The translations under genes and the position numbers were made by a program. From Candidatus Melainabacteria bacterium (GTDB lineage: Bacteria; Cyanobacteriota; Vampirovibrionia; Obscuribacterales; Obscuribacteraceae), in NCBI GenBank assembly GCA_003242885.1, contig QKMZ01000005.1, positions 727,853 to 791,852 on the forward strand: DNA of 64,000 bases, read 5' to 3'. Below, in pieces: positions 1-9,730 of the stretch (its first letter is position 1; each line of letters starts with the position of its first letter). The notes under the pieces are model-generated. The model was not told where the DNA came from. It was given only the letters and a program-made list of their open reading frames with translations, and made no database searches.

Positions 1-1973
1 TGAACGATGCAGTTCATTATGTTTGATGCTTTCTCGCCGTATACAAAACTGCCGGCGCGCTGCATGTATATGGTGTATTCGCGGGCGGCAAAGGCGTAAT
101 CTCTGGCATTGAAGCAAGCTTCTGCATACTGTCGGCGTAGTGACATTGATGGCAAGCACACTTCGCCGTTGATCAGTTTGCTGCATTCGAGCGCTAAAGA
201 AAAAGCCTTTTCCGCTTCTTCCCAGCGATTGCACTTTGCCATATCATTGCCCCAACTGACCATCCGCTCCAGCGTGTCAGCGTCGATTGATTGCGGAGAG
301 TTTCTCAAGACTCCTTCGCAATGAGCAACGTCATTTTGATAAATAGAAAGCGCCCATTGACCGACCTTGCCCGGTCTGGGTGGTGGCGGCGTTTTCCATG
401 TCACTGTTTGCTTGAAGACTTCTGATTCATCGGCGAAAGCGTATTGCGAAACCAGATATGCACAAGCCGCGAAAAGTGCTACCAGTGAGACAGCCAGAGC
501 GCCAAACATAATGAATTCGCTCTTCTTGCGTGGTCTTCTTTTCAGTACGAATAATTCCCAGCTCGTAACTAAACGCCCAAGAAATGAGCTTTTGCGATAG
601 AAAAACATCTTCTTAAGCTCGTCATGCACGGCTTGCATGCTTGCTGGCCGCGCTGCTGGTTCTTTCGCTAATGCTTTGAATATGAGAGCTTCCAGGCGTT
701 GAGGAACGCTGATGCCGAGCTTCAGACTTTTGAAGTCTTTTGGAACTTCATTCATGTGGCGGTATAAAACTTCCAGCATGTTGTTGCCGGTGTGAGGGGG
801 CGTGCCGCAAAGCGTCTCGTACATGAGGCATCCCATTGAATAAATGTCTGCCTTGGCATCAAGCTTTTCGCCTTTGCACTGCTCTGGACTCATGTAGAGT
901 GGGCTGCCAAAAACATCTCCAGTCTGAGTAAGGCTAACGGCATCGCGGCCTTCATGTGGAAGTAATTTCGCGATCCCGAAGTCGACGATTTTGCAAACGT
1001 CTGACTCGCCGTTTTGGTCGCACAGAAGAACGTTGCTTGGCTTCAAGTCTCGATGGACGATGCCTTTCTGGTGTGCGTGGCTAAGCGCGGACGCCAGTTG
1101 AATGAAAATGTTCAACGCGCGGTCTACAGGCAGATGTTTCTCTTTTTTGATGAGAGATGCCAGAGAACTGCCCTCGATCAAATCCATTACCAAGAATGGT
1201 TGACCGCTTTCTGTTTCACCGTAATTGTGAATGCTAACAACATTTGGGTGGTTCAAGGAGCTTGCGGAATGCGCTTCTTGTTGAAATCGTGCCATGCTAT
1301 GCGACTGAAGCATTAGGTGTGGAAGTAGCATTTTCAATGCGATGAATTTGTCAAGCTTCAGGTCCTTCGCTTTCAACACGACGCTCATGCCACCATATCC
1401 AATGGCGCCGACAATTTTGTATTGGTTGTTTACTATTGTCCCAATCAGCTTGTTAGCTGCTTCTCGCGCGAAGGTTGCCGGAGCGCTGCCGTCTGATGAT
1501 TCGAGATCTCCTTCTTGGGTTTGCCAGTCTTCTGTTCCGAAAGCATCTTCAAGAACTTTTGTTTTTGTTTCTTCCGGCGTGTCTAATGTTTTCTGCTGAG
1601 CGAAAGCTTTGCCGGCGTTGCCATTTTTTCCCTTCTCCCCATTCTTTCCGCTTTTTTCGCTAGTCTCGCCGCCTTTCTCGCCATTATTGTCAGCGTCAGG
1701 CTTGCGAGTAAGTGGTTCTTCGTGCAGAATCTGCGCCATCAGAGATCCCGCTGAGAGCGCCAGGGGCGACTCATCAGCTGGTTTCATTGCTGCTATTTCT
1801 TTCGGCAGTGCTTTGGTATTTGACGCATTGAACTTCTCTTTCTTCTCCTTCTCTGGCGGCGGAGCTACAAGGCGTGTTCCATCGTTTGGGCAAATTTTGG
1901 TCGCCGACGAAAAGCTCTGCCCGCATTCGCTGCACGTGTTTTCTACAGTAATTCTGCCTGAGTCTTCTACCAA
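1..1973 (-). CDS. Membrane Ser/Thr protein kinase with Cys-rich N-terminus, C-terminus cut by window edge
   Basis: The reverse strand is open from about 2069 to the left edge. A short Cys motif comes first (CSEC, then CPNDG), followed by a Gly/Lys/Glu-rich linker and a Hanks-type kinase domain at about residues 175-445. The domain has a glycine loop (GYGGMS), VAIK-like lysine (ALKML), catalytic HRDLKPSN near residue 306, DFG and a MSPEQC activation-segment end. One membrane helix follows at about 484-506, then TPR-like helices that run off the window. The kinase should therefore be cytoplasmic with an exported sensor-like C-terminus. Start: TTG at 1973 puts the CxxC close to the N-terminus, as in the two other kinases here; TTG at 2069 is an alternative. 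It is divergent from pyrD. Substrates are unknown. Confidence 0.88.
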   Translation of the reverse strand, partial: MVEDSGRITVENTCSECGQSFSSATKICPNDGTRLVAPPPEKEKKEKFNASNTKALPKEIAAMKPADESPLALSAGSLMAQILHEEPLTRKPDADNNGEKGGETSEKSGKNGEKGKNGNAGKAFAQQKTLDTPEETKTKVLEDAFGTEDWQTQEGDLESSDGSAPATFAREAANKLIGTIVNNQYKIVGAIGYGGMSVVLKAKDLKLDKFIALKMLLPHLMLQSHSMARFQQEAHSASSLNHPNVVSIHNYGETESGQPFLVMDLIEGSSLASLIKKEKHLPVDRALNIFIQLASALSHAHQKGIVHRDLKPSNVLLCDQNGESDVCKIVDFGIAKLLPHEGRDAVSLTQTGDVFGSPLYMSPEQCKGEKLDAKADIYSMGCLMYETLCGTPPHTGNNMLEVLYRHMNEVPKDFKSLKLGISVPQRLEALIFKALAKEPAARPASMQAVHDELKKMFFYRKSSFLGRLVTSWELFVLKRRPRKKSEFIMFGALAVSLVALFAACAYLVSQYAFADESEVFKQTVTWKTPPPPRPGKVGQWALSIYQNDVAHCEGVLRNSPQSIDADTLERMVSWGNDMAKCNRWEEAEKAFSLALECSKLINGEVCLPSMSLRRQYAEACFNARDYAFAAREYTIYMQRAGSFVYGEKASNIMNCIV

Positions 1974-2177
1974 AGTTTCAAACCAAATCTCGGACCAGAA
2001 TAAAGTGGCGGAATGTAGTTTATCGGCCGCAAAGAAGCGGACGCTATCACTTGGATATCTTGCCCGCAATCGCAGGCTAATTAATCATCAGCTCTTATTT
2101 CATATAAGCCGTTCGATTATTATTTAGAGTAATTCTTGAATAGAGCCAGATTGAAACTCTTGGGCATGGAGGCGAAA

Positions 2178-3293
2178 GTGAACGGTCATACAGACGGGCG
2201 CCAAGAGTCTATATCTGTGCCGTTCTTCTACCGCTGGCTACGGTCTCTTCTCTTCGAGATGGACCCCGAAGAAGCGCACACGCTAGCCGTTCAGCTGGCT
2301 CCTGTGGCAGCTGCGATGAGCCATGGAGCGTTCCAAGACCCTTGCCTGGCGACCACGGTTGCCGGGGTTAATTTTGCGAATCCTGTAGGGCTGGCGGCTG
2401 GTTTTGACAAGAATGGTCGCTTGACTAACTGTCTTTCGAAATTCGGATTCGGATTTGCGGAGATAGGCTCCATAACTGCGCAGTCCACCATTGGAAATCC
2501 CAAACCCCGTCTTTTCCGACTGGTGGAGGACGAAGCCGTGATCAACCGCCTTGGACTCAACGGTGACGGCGCGTCTGTGGTGGCCCAGAGACTCGAAGGA
2601 GCGGGTTTTTCGCTGCCCGTTGGCGTCAACATAGCTAAGACCAATCTTCCCACAGTTAAGGGTGAGAAGGGAGTTGCGGACATGTTGCAATCATTTGAAT
2701 GCATACGAAATCTCCCGCTTGCTTTTGTAACTTTGAACGCAAGCTGCCCGAACACACACGAAGGCATTATGCAGGAGAGTGAAGAACTCGATCAGATGCT
2801 GGCAGGCGTGCAGCGATTGAATGAGCGAAGACTGCCTGTTTTTCTAAAATTGTCGCCGGACAGCACTGATGAACTGCTGGAGAAATTTGTAGACAGTGCT
2901 TGTAAGTATGGCATCCGAGGCTACGTTTTGGGCAATACTACGACCAAACGAGACGGGTTGCGCACGGCATCCAACACTGTTGCCTCCATAGGAAATGGCG
3001 GTTTGAGTGGAAAGCCGCTAAAACAGAAAGCTCTAGACCTCGTGAAGCGTGTCTATAAGATCAAACGAGGAGAGCAAGACATTATTGGCTGTGGCGGAAT
3101 CTTCAGCGGAGCCGATGCATTTGATTTCATCGCTCATGGTGCAAATGCTGTCGAGATCTATACAGGGCTGATATACGGCGGACCTGATTTGCCTTGCAGA
3201 ATCAACCGGCAGTTGGCACAACTTCTGAAGGCAAAAAATCTGACGGTGGCGACACTTTTGGGCAGCGCACATACCAAGAAAGCATTAGCGTAA
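2178..3293 (+). CDS. pyrD: Dihydroorotate dehydrogenase, class 2-like (pyrimidine biosynthesis)
   Basis: Oxidises dihydroorotate to orotate using FMN. The N-terminus (FYRWLRSLLF, then DPEEAH) matches the class 2 extension that contacts membrane quinone. FMN and substrate motifs are seen: GLAAGFDKNG, NRLGLNGDG, GCGGI and the C-terminal YTGLIYGGP. The active-site loop reads NASCPNT with Cys at about residue 190, whereas class 2 enzymes normally have Ser there and Cys is typical of class 1. The chosen start is GTG 2178 because GGAGG at 2168-2172 is five bases upstream; TTG 2136 and ATG 2166 in the same frame are possible. It ends flush against the convergent transporter gene, with no gap. Confidence 0.93.
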   Translation: MNGHTDGRQESISVPFFYRWLRSLLFEMDPEEAHTLAVQLAPVAAAMSHGAFQDPCLATTVAGVNFANPVGLAAGFDKNGRLTNCLSKFGFGFAEIGSITAQSTIGNPKPRLFRLVEDEAVINRLGLNGDGASVVAQRLEGAGFSLPVGVNIAKTNLPTVKGEKGVADMLQSFECIRNLPLAFVTLNASCPNTHEGIMQESEELDQMLAGVQRLNERRLPVFLKLSPDSTDELLEKFVDSACKYGIRGYVLGNTTTKRDGLRTASNTVASIGNGGLSGKPLKQKALDLVKRVYKIKRGEQDIIGCGGIFSGADAFDFIAHGANAVEIYTGLIYGGPDLPCRINRQLAQLLKAKNLTVATLLGSAHTKKALA

Positions 3294-4352
3294 TTAGGCT
3301 TGTGCACCTTCTGCGGTGTCATCCGCATTGAGGGGCTTGAGGTAAAATTCTTGCGCAAGAAATTGTAATGCCGAAGCACACGGAACAGCTATCAATGCTC
3401 CAGGCAAGCCCAATAACGTTGCTCCAATCAATATGGAAAACAAAACCAGAAGCGGGTGCAATTCGACTTGTTTGCCAAGCAATTGCGGAACGATGAAATT
3501 ACTTTCGAGCCATTGTTCTAACGCGAAAAGAAGAAAAACCAAAGCTGCAAGCAATTCTGATTGATTGAAGGCGACCACCAGAGACAATACCATTGCGATT
3601 GCCGAGCCGACGAATGGCAGAAGATTGAAAAGCCCAGCCAGAGCGCCGAGAACCAGCGAGTATTCCACCTTCAAAAGAGTCAGCCCTGTGCCCAAGAAAA
3701 GAGCTACGGCGATGCTCACTAGCATCTGCCCTCTCACGTATCCGCCCATGCGAGCACCCAGTGGCCTAATTAATCCGCCGATTCGATCACGGTTGGGTCG
3801 AGGTACCCAGAGTAAAAGTTTTTGCCAGATGTCGTTCGCCTCAACCACAAAATATGATGTGAGAAAGAGCACCAGCAGAGCGTTAGCGAGTGCTCCCATA
3901 AGCCCGGCAGTCAGACTGAGCGTGTGCTTTGCCACATTAGGCGCAAACTGTTTTAGCCGCTCCGGATCGATCTTCATATGATCGCCATCGGACCCTATGT
4001 ACTCTGTCAGAAATGGAAACTTCGCAGTCAGCCCTTGTATGTATTTGGGAATACTGTCGTACAGAGCTAAGGCTTGCTCTTTCATCGGCGGGAAAAGTAA
4101 GTAAGCAGCCACTGAGTAAATCAAACCAGTGAGTATGAAAATCGAGATGACTGTGACTATACGTGGAATCTTTCTTTTCTCTAGCCATTCCGCGACAGGA
4201 GCAATTGCAGAAGCTAGTGTGATTGCCATTAGCAAGCAGACGACAATTATGCGTAGCTCAAAAATCAGCCAGCAAATGAAAGCCCCAAGGAATAGATAGA
4301 AGACGCCAAGCGCAGCTCGTAATCCCGGACGGTGTCTAGGAAGTTTTGTCAT
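3294..4352 (-). CDS. AI-2E family transporter (multi-pass membrane protein)
   Basis: A 352-residue protein with about seven or eight hydrophobic segments. It has the family's C-terminal signature: GLFNLLPFVGSAIAMV, then a conserved loop with QLLGKQVELHPLLVLFSILIG, and GLPGALIAVP. Members of this family (TqsA/YdiK/PerM-like) are proposed exporters or Na+/H+ antiporters, and the substrate cannot be inferred from sequence. The ATG at 4352 lies three bases after the stop of the upstream GT-C gene, so it is probably the last gene of the leftward operon 9430-3294. A role in exporting glycans or lipids made by its neighbours would be a guess. Confidence 0.85.
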   Translation of the reverse strand: MTKLPRHRPGLRAALGVFYLFLGAFICWLIFELRIIVVCLLMAITLASAIAPVAEWLEKRKIPRIVTVISIFILTGLIYSVAAYLLFPPMKEQALALYDSIPKYIQGLTAKFPFLTEYIGSDGDHMKIDPERLKQFAPNVAKHTLSLTAGLMGALANALLVLFLTSYFVVEANDIWQKLLLWVPRPNRDRIGGLIRPLGARMGGYVRGQMLVSIAVALFLGTGLTLLKVEYSLVLGALAGLFNLLPFVGSAIAMVLSLVVAFNQSELLAALVFLLFALEQWLESNFIVPQLLGKQVELHPLLVLFSILIGATLLGLPGALIAVPCASALQFLAQEFYLKPLNADDTAEGAQA

Positions 4353-4355
4353 GCG

Positions 4356-6866
4356 TCAATTCACCTTTAGAATTCGGCTGGGCAGTCCAATCATGTTTCC
4401 AGTACTGTCAAGAGCAACCGCGACTATTTGATGGGTCTTCCCGTCATTGTAGACCTCTGGCGGTATGTTGAAGGTTCCCTCAGTTTGCAGAAAATGAAGC
4501 CAGCTTTGCACCTTTCTAGTAAGTGATGGTTCGTGCGAAGCAAGTGTTTTCTCTTTCGCTGTCACTTGCAAATTACGGTATTTTTTCAGCGCATTTGCAT
4601 CCGACAGATTGTCGAATACTGTGTTTGGCTCTGATATCAAAACGAGCAACGCCGAGGCGTCTCTCACATTTTTGGCGTTGAATCGGAATTGACTTTGCCC
4701 CGGAACTTTCAATAGTTCCGGAACACACTCGGTCATTGAAATCCCCTCAATGGATTGCACGTCAACGTAATAAGGGGAGTTTTGAAGTGCGATTCCGACT
4801 CCTTCAACAGGACCACCAAGCTGCCATTCTTTGTTGTCGCCTAACGGACATTCATAGATGTTGTCGCCGGTTCTCACAATCGGCGCTGTCTTTTCTCTGG
4901 AGAGCACAGTGTTTTTTTGCGTCCACTTAAAGCGCACCAAATGAAGCAGCCGATCAATCGGCTGATTTGCGTCCACGGTCATTTTGATTCTAACGAGAGG
5001 CGTGTAGAGTGGATTTATCGCCTCAATTGGTTTGAGAACCTGAAGTCCTTCGCTCGCCGGATACAAACGTACGCTACTGATCTGTGTCACCACCTGCGGT
5101 TGCTCTTTGCAGAAGACAAACCATTGTTTGCCATCGGTAATTTTGGTGGCTGTGGGATTGATCTTGCAGTCCTTCATGTCATTGAAGGAGCAGTTGAATC
5201 CGCTGTTTGCTGATGAATCAGTTGAACTGTTCAGCGGATGCAACTTGAGGTCTGATTCGCTGAAATAGACTTGTTGAGGAGATTTGTTATCTTTGGCGAC
5301 TTCATTTGGCAGGTTAGTCTCCTGTGCTTCAAAGTCAAAATTGTTACTTGCGTCGATCACCGAAAACGGAGGTTTCATCATCGTTTTGAAATACTGCGGT
5401 CGCGCCAGGACGGGAGCGCCTTGAAAGTCTGACGGCAAATTGAGAAGGACGAACTTTCTGTCGGCGTTTTGCTGATAGAGCGTGGACACTTCCTCTCTCA
5501 GCTTCTTGAGCATCTCGCCAGCGCCTGTGAAGGCTTTCATATTGCTATGGCAGAACGTGCAGAAGACGACGAGTGTAAAGGCAAGAAAGCCGACTCCGGC
5601 GGTTGCAATTAGTTTGGTCGACACTTTATCGATGGAGTCTTCGCTGGGTACAAAGGCGAACGCTAGAGCCAGTGCCAATGGGGCCGAAGACAGAAAGAAC
5701 AGCCGCGCCCCGCTCAGATTGTTGGCAATGTTCCAAATTTGGAAGGTTGGCAACAGTGTAATAGCGCCGAAGAGAAAGAAAGCAATGAAATAGCGTGTCA
5801 ATAAAGGCGTCGCCAGGCATCTGAGACCAGCAAAGACACCTGCCGCGATATAGGTAGTAAACCCTATCGTCATGAGCCTTTTGCTAATTGGCAGAATTTC
5901 TTCGTTGATCGGAACTACTACCTTGAGAAGTGCCGCTTTGTTGGCAAAACTAGCAAATAGAGTATCGAGCCCCAATATTGCACCCGCTGCTCCATCTGCT
6001 CCATAACCTCCGACCGCACTACCAAGGAAGATCATTCTTATCAATGCAAATGCGCCGAGGGTCAGCCAAAGCAGCCAAAGTGTGCGTTGTTCGAGCGGCG
6101 AAGGGATGCGAATGAACTTCGCCCATGGTTTTTGATTGCTTGTGATGTTCGCGCTATCCGGAATCAAGAATGCAAATACTGTTGCAACCGCGGGCAGGGT
6201 CACTGCCATTTCTTTGCTCAGTAGCGAGAGTCCAAAGCAAACAACGCAGAGCCAGATGTATGCCTTCTCTTCAATGAGTTTGAGCCGAAGAAAATAGTAC
6301 AGGGATGCCAGATAGAAAAGAGTACAGAGTAGATCTACTCGCCCGATGACCCAAGCAACTGACTCGATGTGCAAGGGGTAGGCTGCGAATAACAATGCAG
6401 CCCAGATGGCTGTTGCCGCGCGCATTCTGTTGCCAAATGGACCGCAAAGCTCTGACGCTATCAAAGCCACAAAAAGACAGCAACAACTAGTCAGCAGCAG
6501 ATTGGTAATGTGAAACCCAAGTGTGTTTGTTTTATAAACAAGAAAATCGATAAGTAGCGATAGCGAAATCAGGGGGCGGTAGCTGAGCATCAGGTCGGAG
6601 CCGCCCCAATTGCCGTGGAAGTTTGCAAGAAAGTCGCTCCAATCACCCTTGCTGACTGCGCGCGCTACATAATCAAGGTGCAGCCAGTCATCATGCAAAA
6701 ATCCAATTGTCAAAGACGGCCAGAAGATTGTGAAAATCAGGATTGTTGAGAGCACAGTCGCAAAGACTATTTGTGTCTTAACCGACAGAAAGTCTAGCTT
6801 TGCCGGCTCGAGATCGAGCCGGCTCAGGTCGTGCTTAGGCGCTTCGGCAGTGGCGGGTGTCGTCAT
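4356..6866 (-). CDS. GT-C-like polytopic membrane protein, paralogue of the upstream gene
   Basis: An 836-residue protein. One N-terminal helix leads to a short extracytoplasmic loop with an acidic pair (HDDW, residues 59-60), as in GT-C glycosyltransferases that use polyprenyl-phosphate sugars. The AAYPLHIESVAWVIGRVDLL segment is shared with TMTC/DUF1736-type proteins. About ten more helices extend to around residue 430, followed by a 400-residue soluble, probably periplasmic, C-terminal region. Its ATG overlaps the stop of the upstream paralogue by four bases (ATGA), which implies translational coupling. Likely role: transfer of a sugar or similar group at the cell surface. Acceptor and donor are unknown. 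Confidence 0.7.
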   Translation of the reverse strand: MTTPATAEAPKHDLSRLDLEPAKLDFLSVKTQIVFATVLSTILIFTIFWPSLTIGFLHDDWLHLDYVARAVSKGDWSDFLANFHGNWGGSDLMLSYRPLISLSLLIDFLVYKTNTLGFHITNLLLTSCCCLFVALIASELCGPFGNRMRAATAIWAALLFAAYPLHIESVAWVIGRVDLLCTLFYLASLYYFLRLKLIEEKAYIWLCVVCFGLSLLSKEMAVTLPAVATVFAFLIPDSANITSNQKPWAKFIRIPSPLEQRTLWLLWLTLGAFALIRMIFLGSAVGGYGADGAAGAILGLDTLFASFANKAALLKVVVPINEEILPISKRLMTIGFTTYIAAGVFAGLRCLATPLLTRYFIAFFLFGAITLLPTFQIWNIANNLSGARLFFLSSAPLALALAFAFVPSEDSIDKVSTKLIATAGVGFLAFTLVVFCTFCHSNMKAFTGAGEMLKKLREEVSTLYQQNADRKFVLLNLPSDFQGAPVLARPQYFKTMMKPPFSVIDASNNFDFEAQETNLPNEVAKDNKSPQQVYFSESDLKLHPLNSSTDSSANSGFNCSFNDMKDCKINPTATKITDGKQWFVFCKEQPQVVTQISSVRLYPASEGLQVLKPIEAINPLYTPLVRIKMTVDANQPIDRLLHLVRFKWTQKNTVLSREKTAPIVRTGDNIYECPLGDNKEWQLGGPVEGVGIALQNSPYYVDVQSIEGISMTECVPELLKVPGQSQFRFNAKNVRDASALLVLISEPNTVFDNLSDANALKKYRNLQVTAKEKTLASHEPSLTRKVQSWLHFLQTEGTFNIPPEVYNDGKTHQIVAVALDSTGNMIGLPSRILKVN

Positions 6867-9430
6867 TTGTTTTCCAGCACCCCGTTTGTGCCTGCGTTTT
6901 TTGCTTTGAAATATGCAGGTGTGACTTGAAAATTGATCGGATTGGAAACATAACCCAGAGGCTTATCTTGGGCATCCATTGCCAGTATGCGAAACTCGTA
7001 GTAGCCCGGCACTTTCAATGCCTTCAAAGAAATAATTGCATTCGTGGAACCCAATTGATCCAACTTGCCTGAAACGAAAGCCTTATCAGATGGAGATTTG
7101 TCTCGCAGTGTGCCAGTGTAATGTTCAAACCATGACTCAGGTCGGCTAATTTCGTACCGTACATATTTCGCTCCCCTGATTTTTGTCGCGTCGTAGATAA
7201 GCGGTCCGAGATCTTTGTTTATATAGAGAGTTCCATTAGAGTCGATGTACGTTTTGGTTCCAGGTGCAAAGGATAAAATCGGAATTTCATCATCAGCGTT
7301 TATGAAGCGAACCGATTTGACGGTTATTTTGCACGGTTTTTCCGATGTGTTGAGCGTGAGTCCGGTGATTTTGCCTTCACCCACCCAACTCTTCAGCTCC
7401 CCAACCGAGAAGCGGTAAGTGTTTTCTCCAGTCTTAAGAGGTTGAACAGACTCTCTTTCCTGCGCATAAATCGGATGCGTGGCTCCAGCCCATCCCAGAA
7501 CTAGAATCGCGTTTTCTGGAAGTTTTTTGTTGGGATCTTTGGGTTCTGCTCTCAAAGTCACATCGAGAAAATCAAAGTCGGTTGACGGCGCGTCGATTAC
7601 CGGAGATTGAAAAATCTGATTGGCGTCTTCTAAGACAGCGTTACCTTCTCCCAGCTCGAAGGTTTGACGTGGAGCACAAAGCGCAATCGAGTGCCAGTCT
7701 TTCATGGGCAGTAATTTTTGTTCGGTACTATCCCAAACGAAAACGCCGGCGAGATTTTTGTCGGCGAGCAGGTTGCGAAGCCTGGTTCTGCCAATCAAAT
7801 TTGCATCGCCAAATGTGACTGGTTCAAACGTAATTATGCGCTCGCTAAGATCTTCCTTTGTCAGAGGAGGCTTCAATGTCACACCGAACATGGAAGCGTT
7901 GTACAGCATATGCGCCCCTTTTTGATGTGGTGGCAAATTGAGCAGAGCCACTTTCATGTTTTTGGGACGTCCGGTGAGCGCCGCTTCTACTCCGGCTCTC
8001 AAATTGTTGACGCCTCTTGAGGCTTCCACCCACGGCTGATTATTTTGTCGGGCTGTAAAGGCATACGACATGGTGAAAAGAGCCGCCAAGGCTGTACTTA
8101 GGAGGGGCAATAAGGAAATATGCCCGTGGTTTTTCTTCTCGTCTCCTGCTCCGAAAATCAAGGAAGCGATGATGAGAACAACCGGCGCCGTTGCCAGATA
8201 CACGAAGCGACCACCCTGAAGGATTGCGGTGATATCGAAGACTTGAACTGTCGGCGCCAACGCTATGACTAACCAGATTAGGCCTAAAGGAAGAAAAGGT
8301 GAGATTGAGAAAGGAAATTCGTTTGTTTTTCGTTTCGTCAAAATTGCTCTTACAACCGCGATTACAAGAGCAGCAGCGGTCATTAGTTTGAAAACAAGCC
8401 TGATCTTGTTAGACGGCTCTGTCACAAAATCGTTGAATGGAAGAAGCAGTCGCATGAGACTTCCCCCCTCAAACCAGCGACGAAAGAGTGAATCTTTTAG
8501 ACCTTCACCAACCGAGCCGCTATAGCCGCCGAAGAGTGTTCCTAAAACGACTGCGCGGAAGCCTAGATAGAAAAGTAACAGAAGGATGTGCCACTTAGTC
8601 GCCTTGAGTGCTTCTTTGAGCGCTTCTTTGAATGCTTCTGCAAAACCGGTGCGCCATCCTGTGTGATCATCGTTTTTTCGTTTGGGCGAGCCGGAAGAGG
8701 CCGAGTTTATAAGCTCATAGATGAAGAGGGTCGGCGGCAAGGTAATCGCCATCTCTTTGGACATGAGCGACATAGTAAACGCTATCAGGCTCAATACCTG
8801 CATTGCTCCCGCACGATTCCTCGCGCCGTGCCTGCTGAGCAAATAGAGCCAGAGAGACAAGAAGAGAAATGTAGTGCAAACGCTATCAACTCTCGCGATG
8901 ATCCAGCTAACAACCTCGGGATGCAGCGGGTGGCAAGCGAAAAGAGACGCGGTCAAAAGCGCTGTGGAAAACTTCGCTCGTTTGTCCAGAGCTGGAAACA
9001 TGGACAGAAGAGAAAGGAACAGAAAAACGGAGCTGAGCGTCTGGTAGAGGAAGTTGGAAATGTGAAAACCGTCGGGGTTTGCGCCCCAAAAGAGGTAATC
9101 AGAGGCGAGAGTGATGGAAATCAGTGGACGATAAAAACAAGTTCCAAGCGTTTGCATCCAATTCGAGTAGAAATTTTTCCACAATAAGTGGGCATTCCCA
9201 TTGAAGACGGACTTCAAATAATCGACATGGGCAAAATCGTCCGCTAGAAAATATCCGTGCAAACTATCGCTAAAGGCAGCGAAATTGAGCAATACGATGA
9301 TTAAGACAGCACCCAAAATCAACAGCAACGAATCCTTGGCGGGTTCGCTTGTCGTGGCCGCCCTTGTGTTCAAACCGTCTTGGGAGGTTGCCTGTTGAAT
9401 GTTTTCTATCACCGTGAAGGATGTCTCCAC
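6863..9430 (-). CDS. GT-C-like polytopic membrane protein
   Basis: An 855-residue paralogue of the following gene with the same architecture. A cytoplasmic N-tail and first helix lead to an acidic pair in the first loop (LADDFAHVDY, residues 64-65). Next come a motif CYRP-like loop (CFYRPLIS), CHPLHPEVVSWIIARVDSV, a block of helices, and a long soluble C-terminus ending near residue 855. The start is GTG 9430 with a weak GGA upstream, and no better start is visible. It is the first gene of the operon 9430-3294. The tandem duplication suggests two related surface-glycan or lipid modifications. Family assignment rests on topology and the acidic loop motif only. Confidence 0.7.
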   Translation of the reverse strand: METSFTVIENIQQATSQDGLNTRAATTSEPAKDSLLLILGAVLIIVLLNFAAFSDSLHGYFLADDFAHVDYLKSVFNGNAHLLWKNFYSNWMQTLGTCFYRPLISITLASDYLFWGANPDGFHISNFLYQTLSSVFLFLSLLSMFPALDKRAKFSTALLTASLFACHPLHPEVVSWIIARVDSVCTTFLFLSLWLYLLSRHGARNRAGAMQVLSLIAFTMSLMSKEMAITLPPTLFIYELINSASSGSPKRKNDDHTGWRTGFAEAFKEALKEALKATKWHILLLLFYLGFRAVVLGTLFGGYSGSVGEGLKDSLFRRWFEGGSLMRLLLPFNDFVTEPSNKIRLVFKLMTAAALVIAVVRAILTKRKTNEFPFSISPFLPLGLIWLVIALAPTVQVFDITAILQGGRFVYLATAPVVLIIASLIFGAGDEKKNHGHISLLPLLSTALAALFTMSYAFTARQNNQPWVEASRGVNNLRAGVEAALTGRPKNMKVALLNLPPHQKGAHMLYNASMFGVTLKPPLTKEDLSERIITFEPVTFGDANLIGRTRLRNLLADKNLAGVFVWDSTEQKLLPMKDWHSIALCAPRQTFELGEGNAVLEDANQIFQSPVIDAPSTDFDFLDVTLRAEPKDPNKKLPENAILVLGWAGATHPIYAQERESVQPLKTGENTYRFSVGELKSWVGEGKITGLTLNTSEKPCKITVKSVRFINADDEIPILSFAPGTKTYIDSNGTLYINKDLGPLIYDATKIRGAKYVRYEISRPESWFEHYTGTLRDKSPSDKAFVSGKLDQLGSTNAIISLKALKVPGYYEFRILAMDAQDKPLGYVSNPINFQVTPAYFKAKNAGTNGVLENK

Positions 9431-9730
9431 TTACAAATTCCGTCGAATAGCAAATTGCGAATCAGGCGCACGCGGGGTCTTGGACATTCAGGACAATCTG
9501 GTCTCATTGCTCAAGACGGTCCGATTATGACTTGGATCCGCTCTGAGTGCGTGAGTTAGACATCAGCAGGGGTAGCCAGATTGCAGTTTTCTTGTTAGAA
9601 AAATAATAGGAGAGTAAGTGAATTAGAAGTTTAAGGACCATCTGCCGGAGCAGGCAACCAGGTAAGCTTTAGTACCTAGCCAAGTGGTGAATTCTAAAGA
9701 TCGGAAGACCGTAGTAATTTGCTGGTATCT
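9431..9730. other. Intergenic region between divergent GT-C operon and GH1 gene
   Basis: Three hundred bases that must carry promoters in both directions. A strong-looking ribosome-binding sequence (AGGAGAG near 9611) precedes a GTG that is followed at once by a TAG, so it opens no gene. No RNA gene, hairpin with a U-run or known riboswitch was recognised. Confidence 0.4.

Noticed and set aside
109..2127. Several + strand frames over the first two kilobases
   Set aside because: They are shadows of the reverse-strand kinase, whose HRD, DFG and APE-like motifs are unambiguous.
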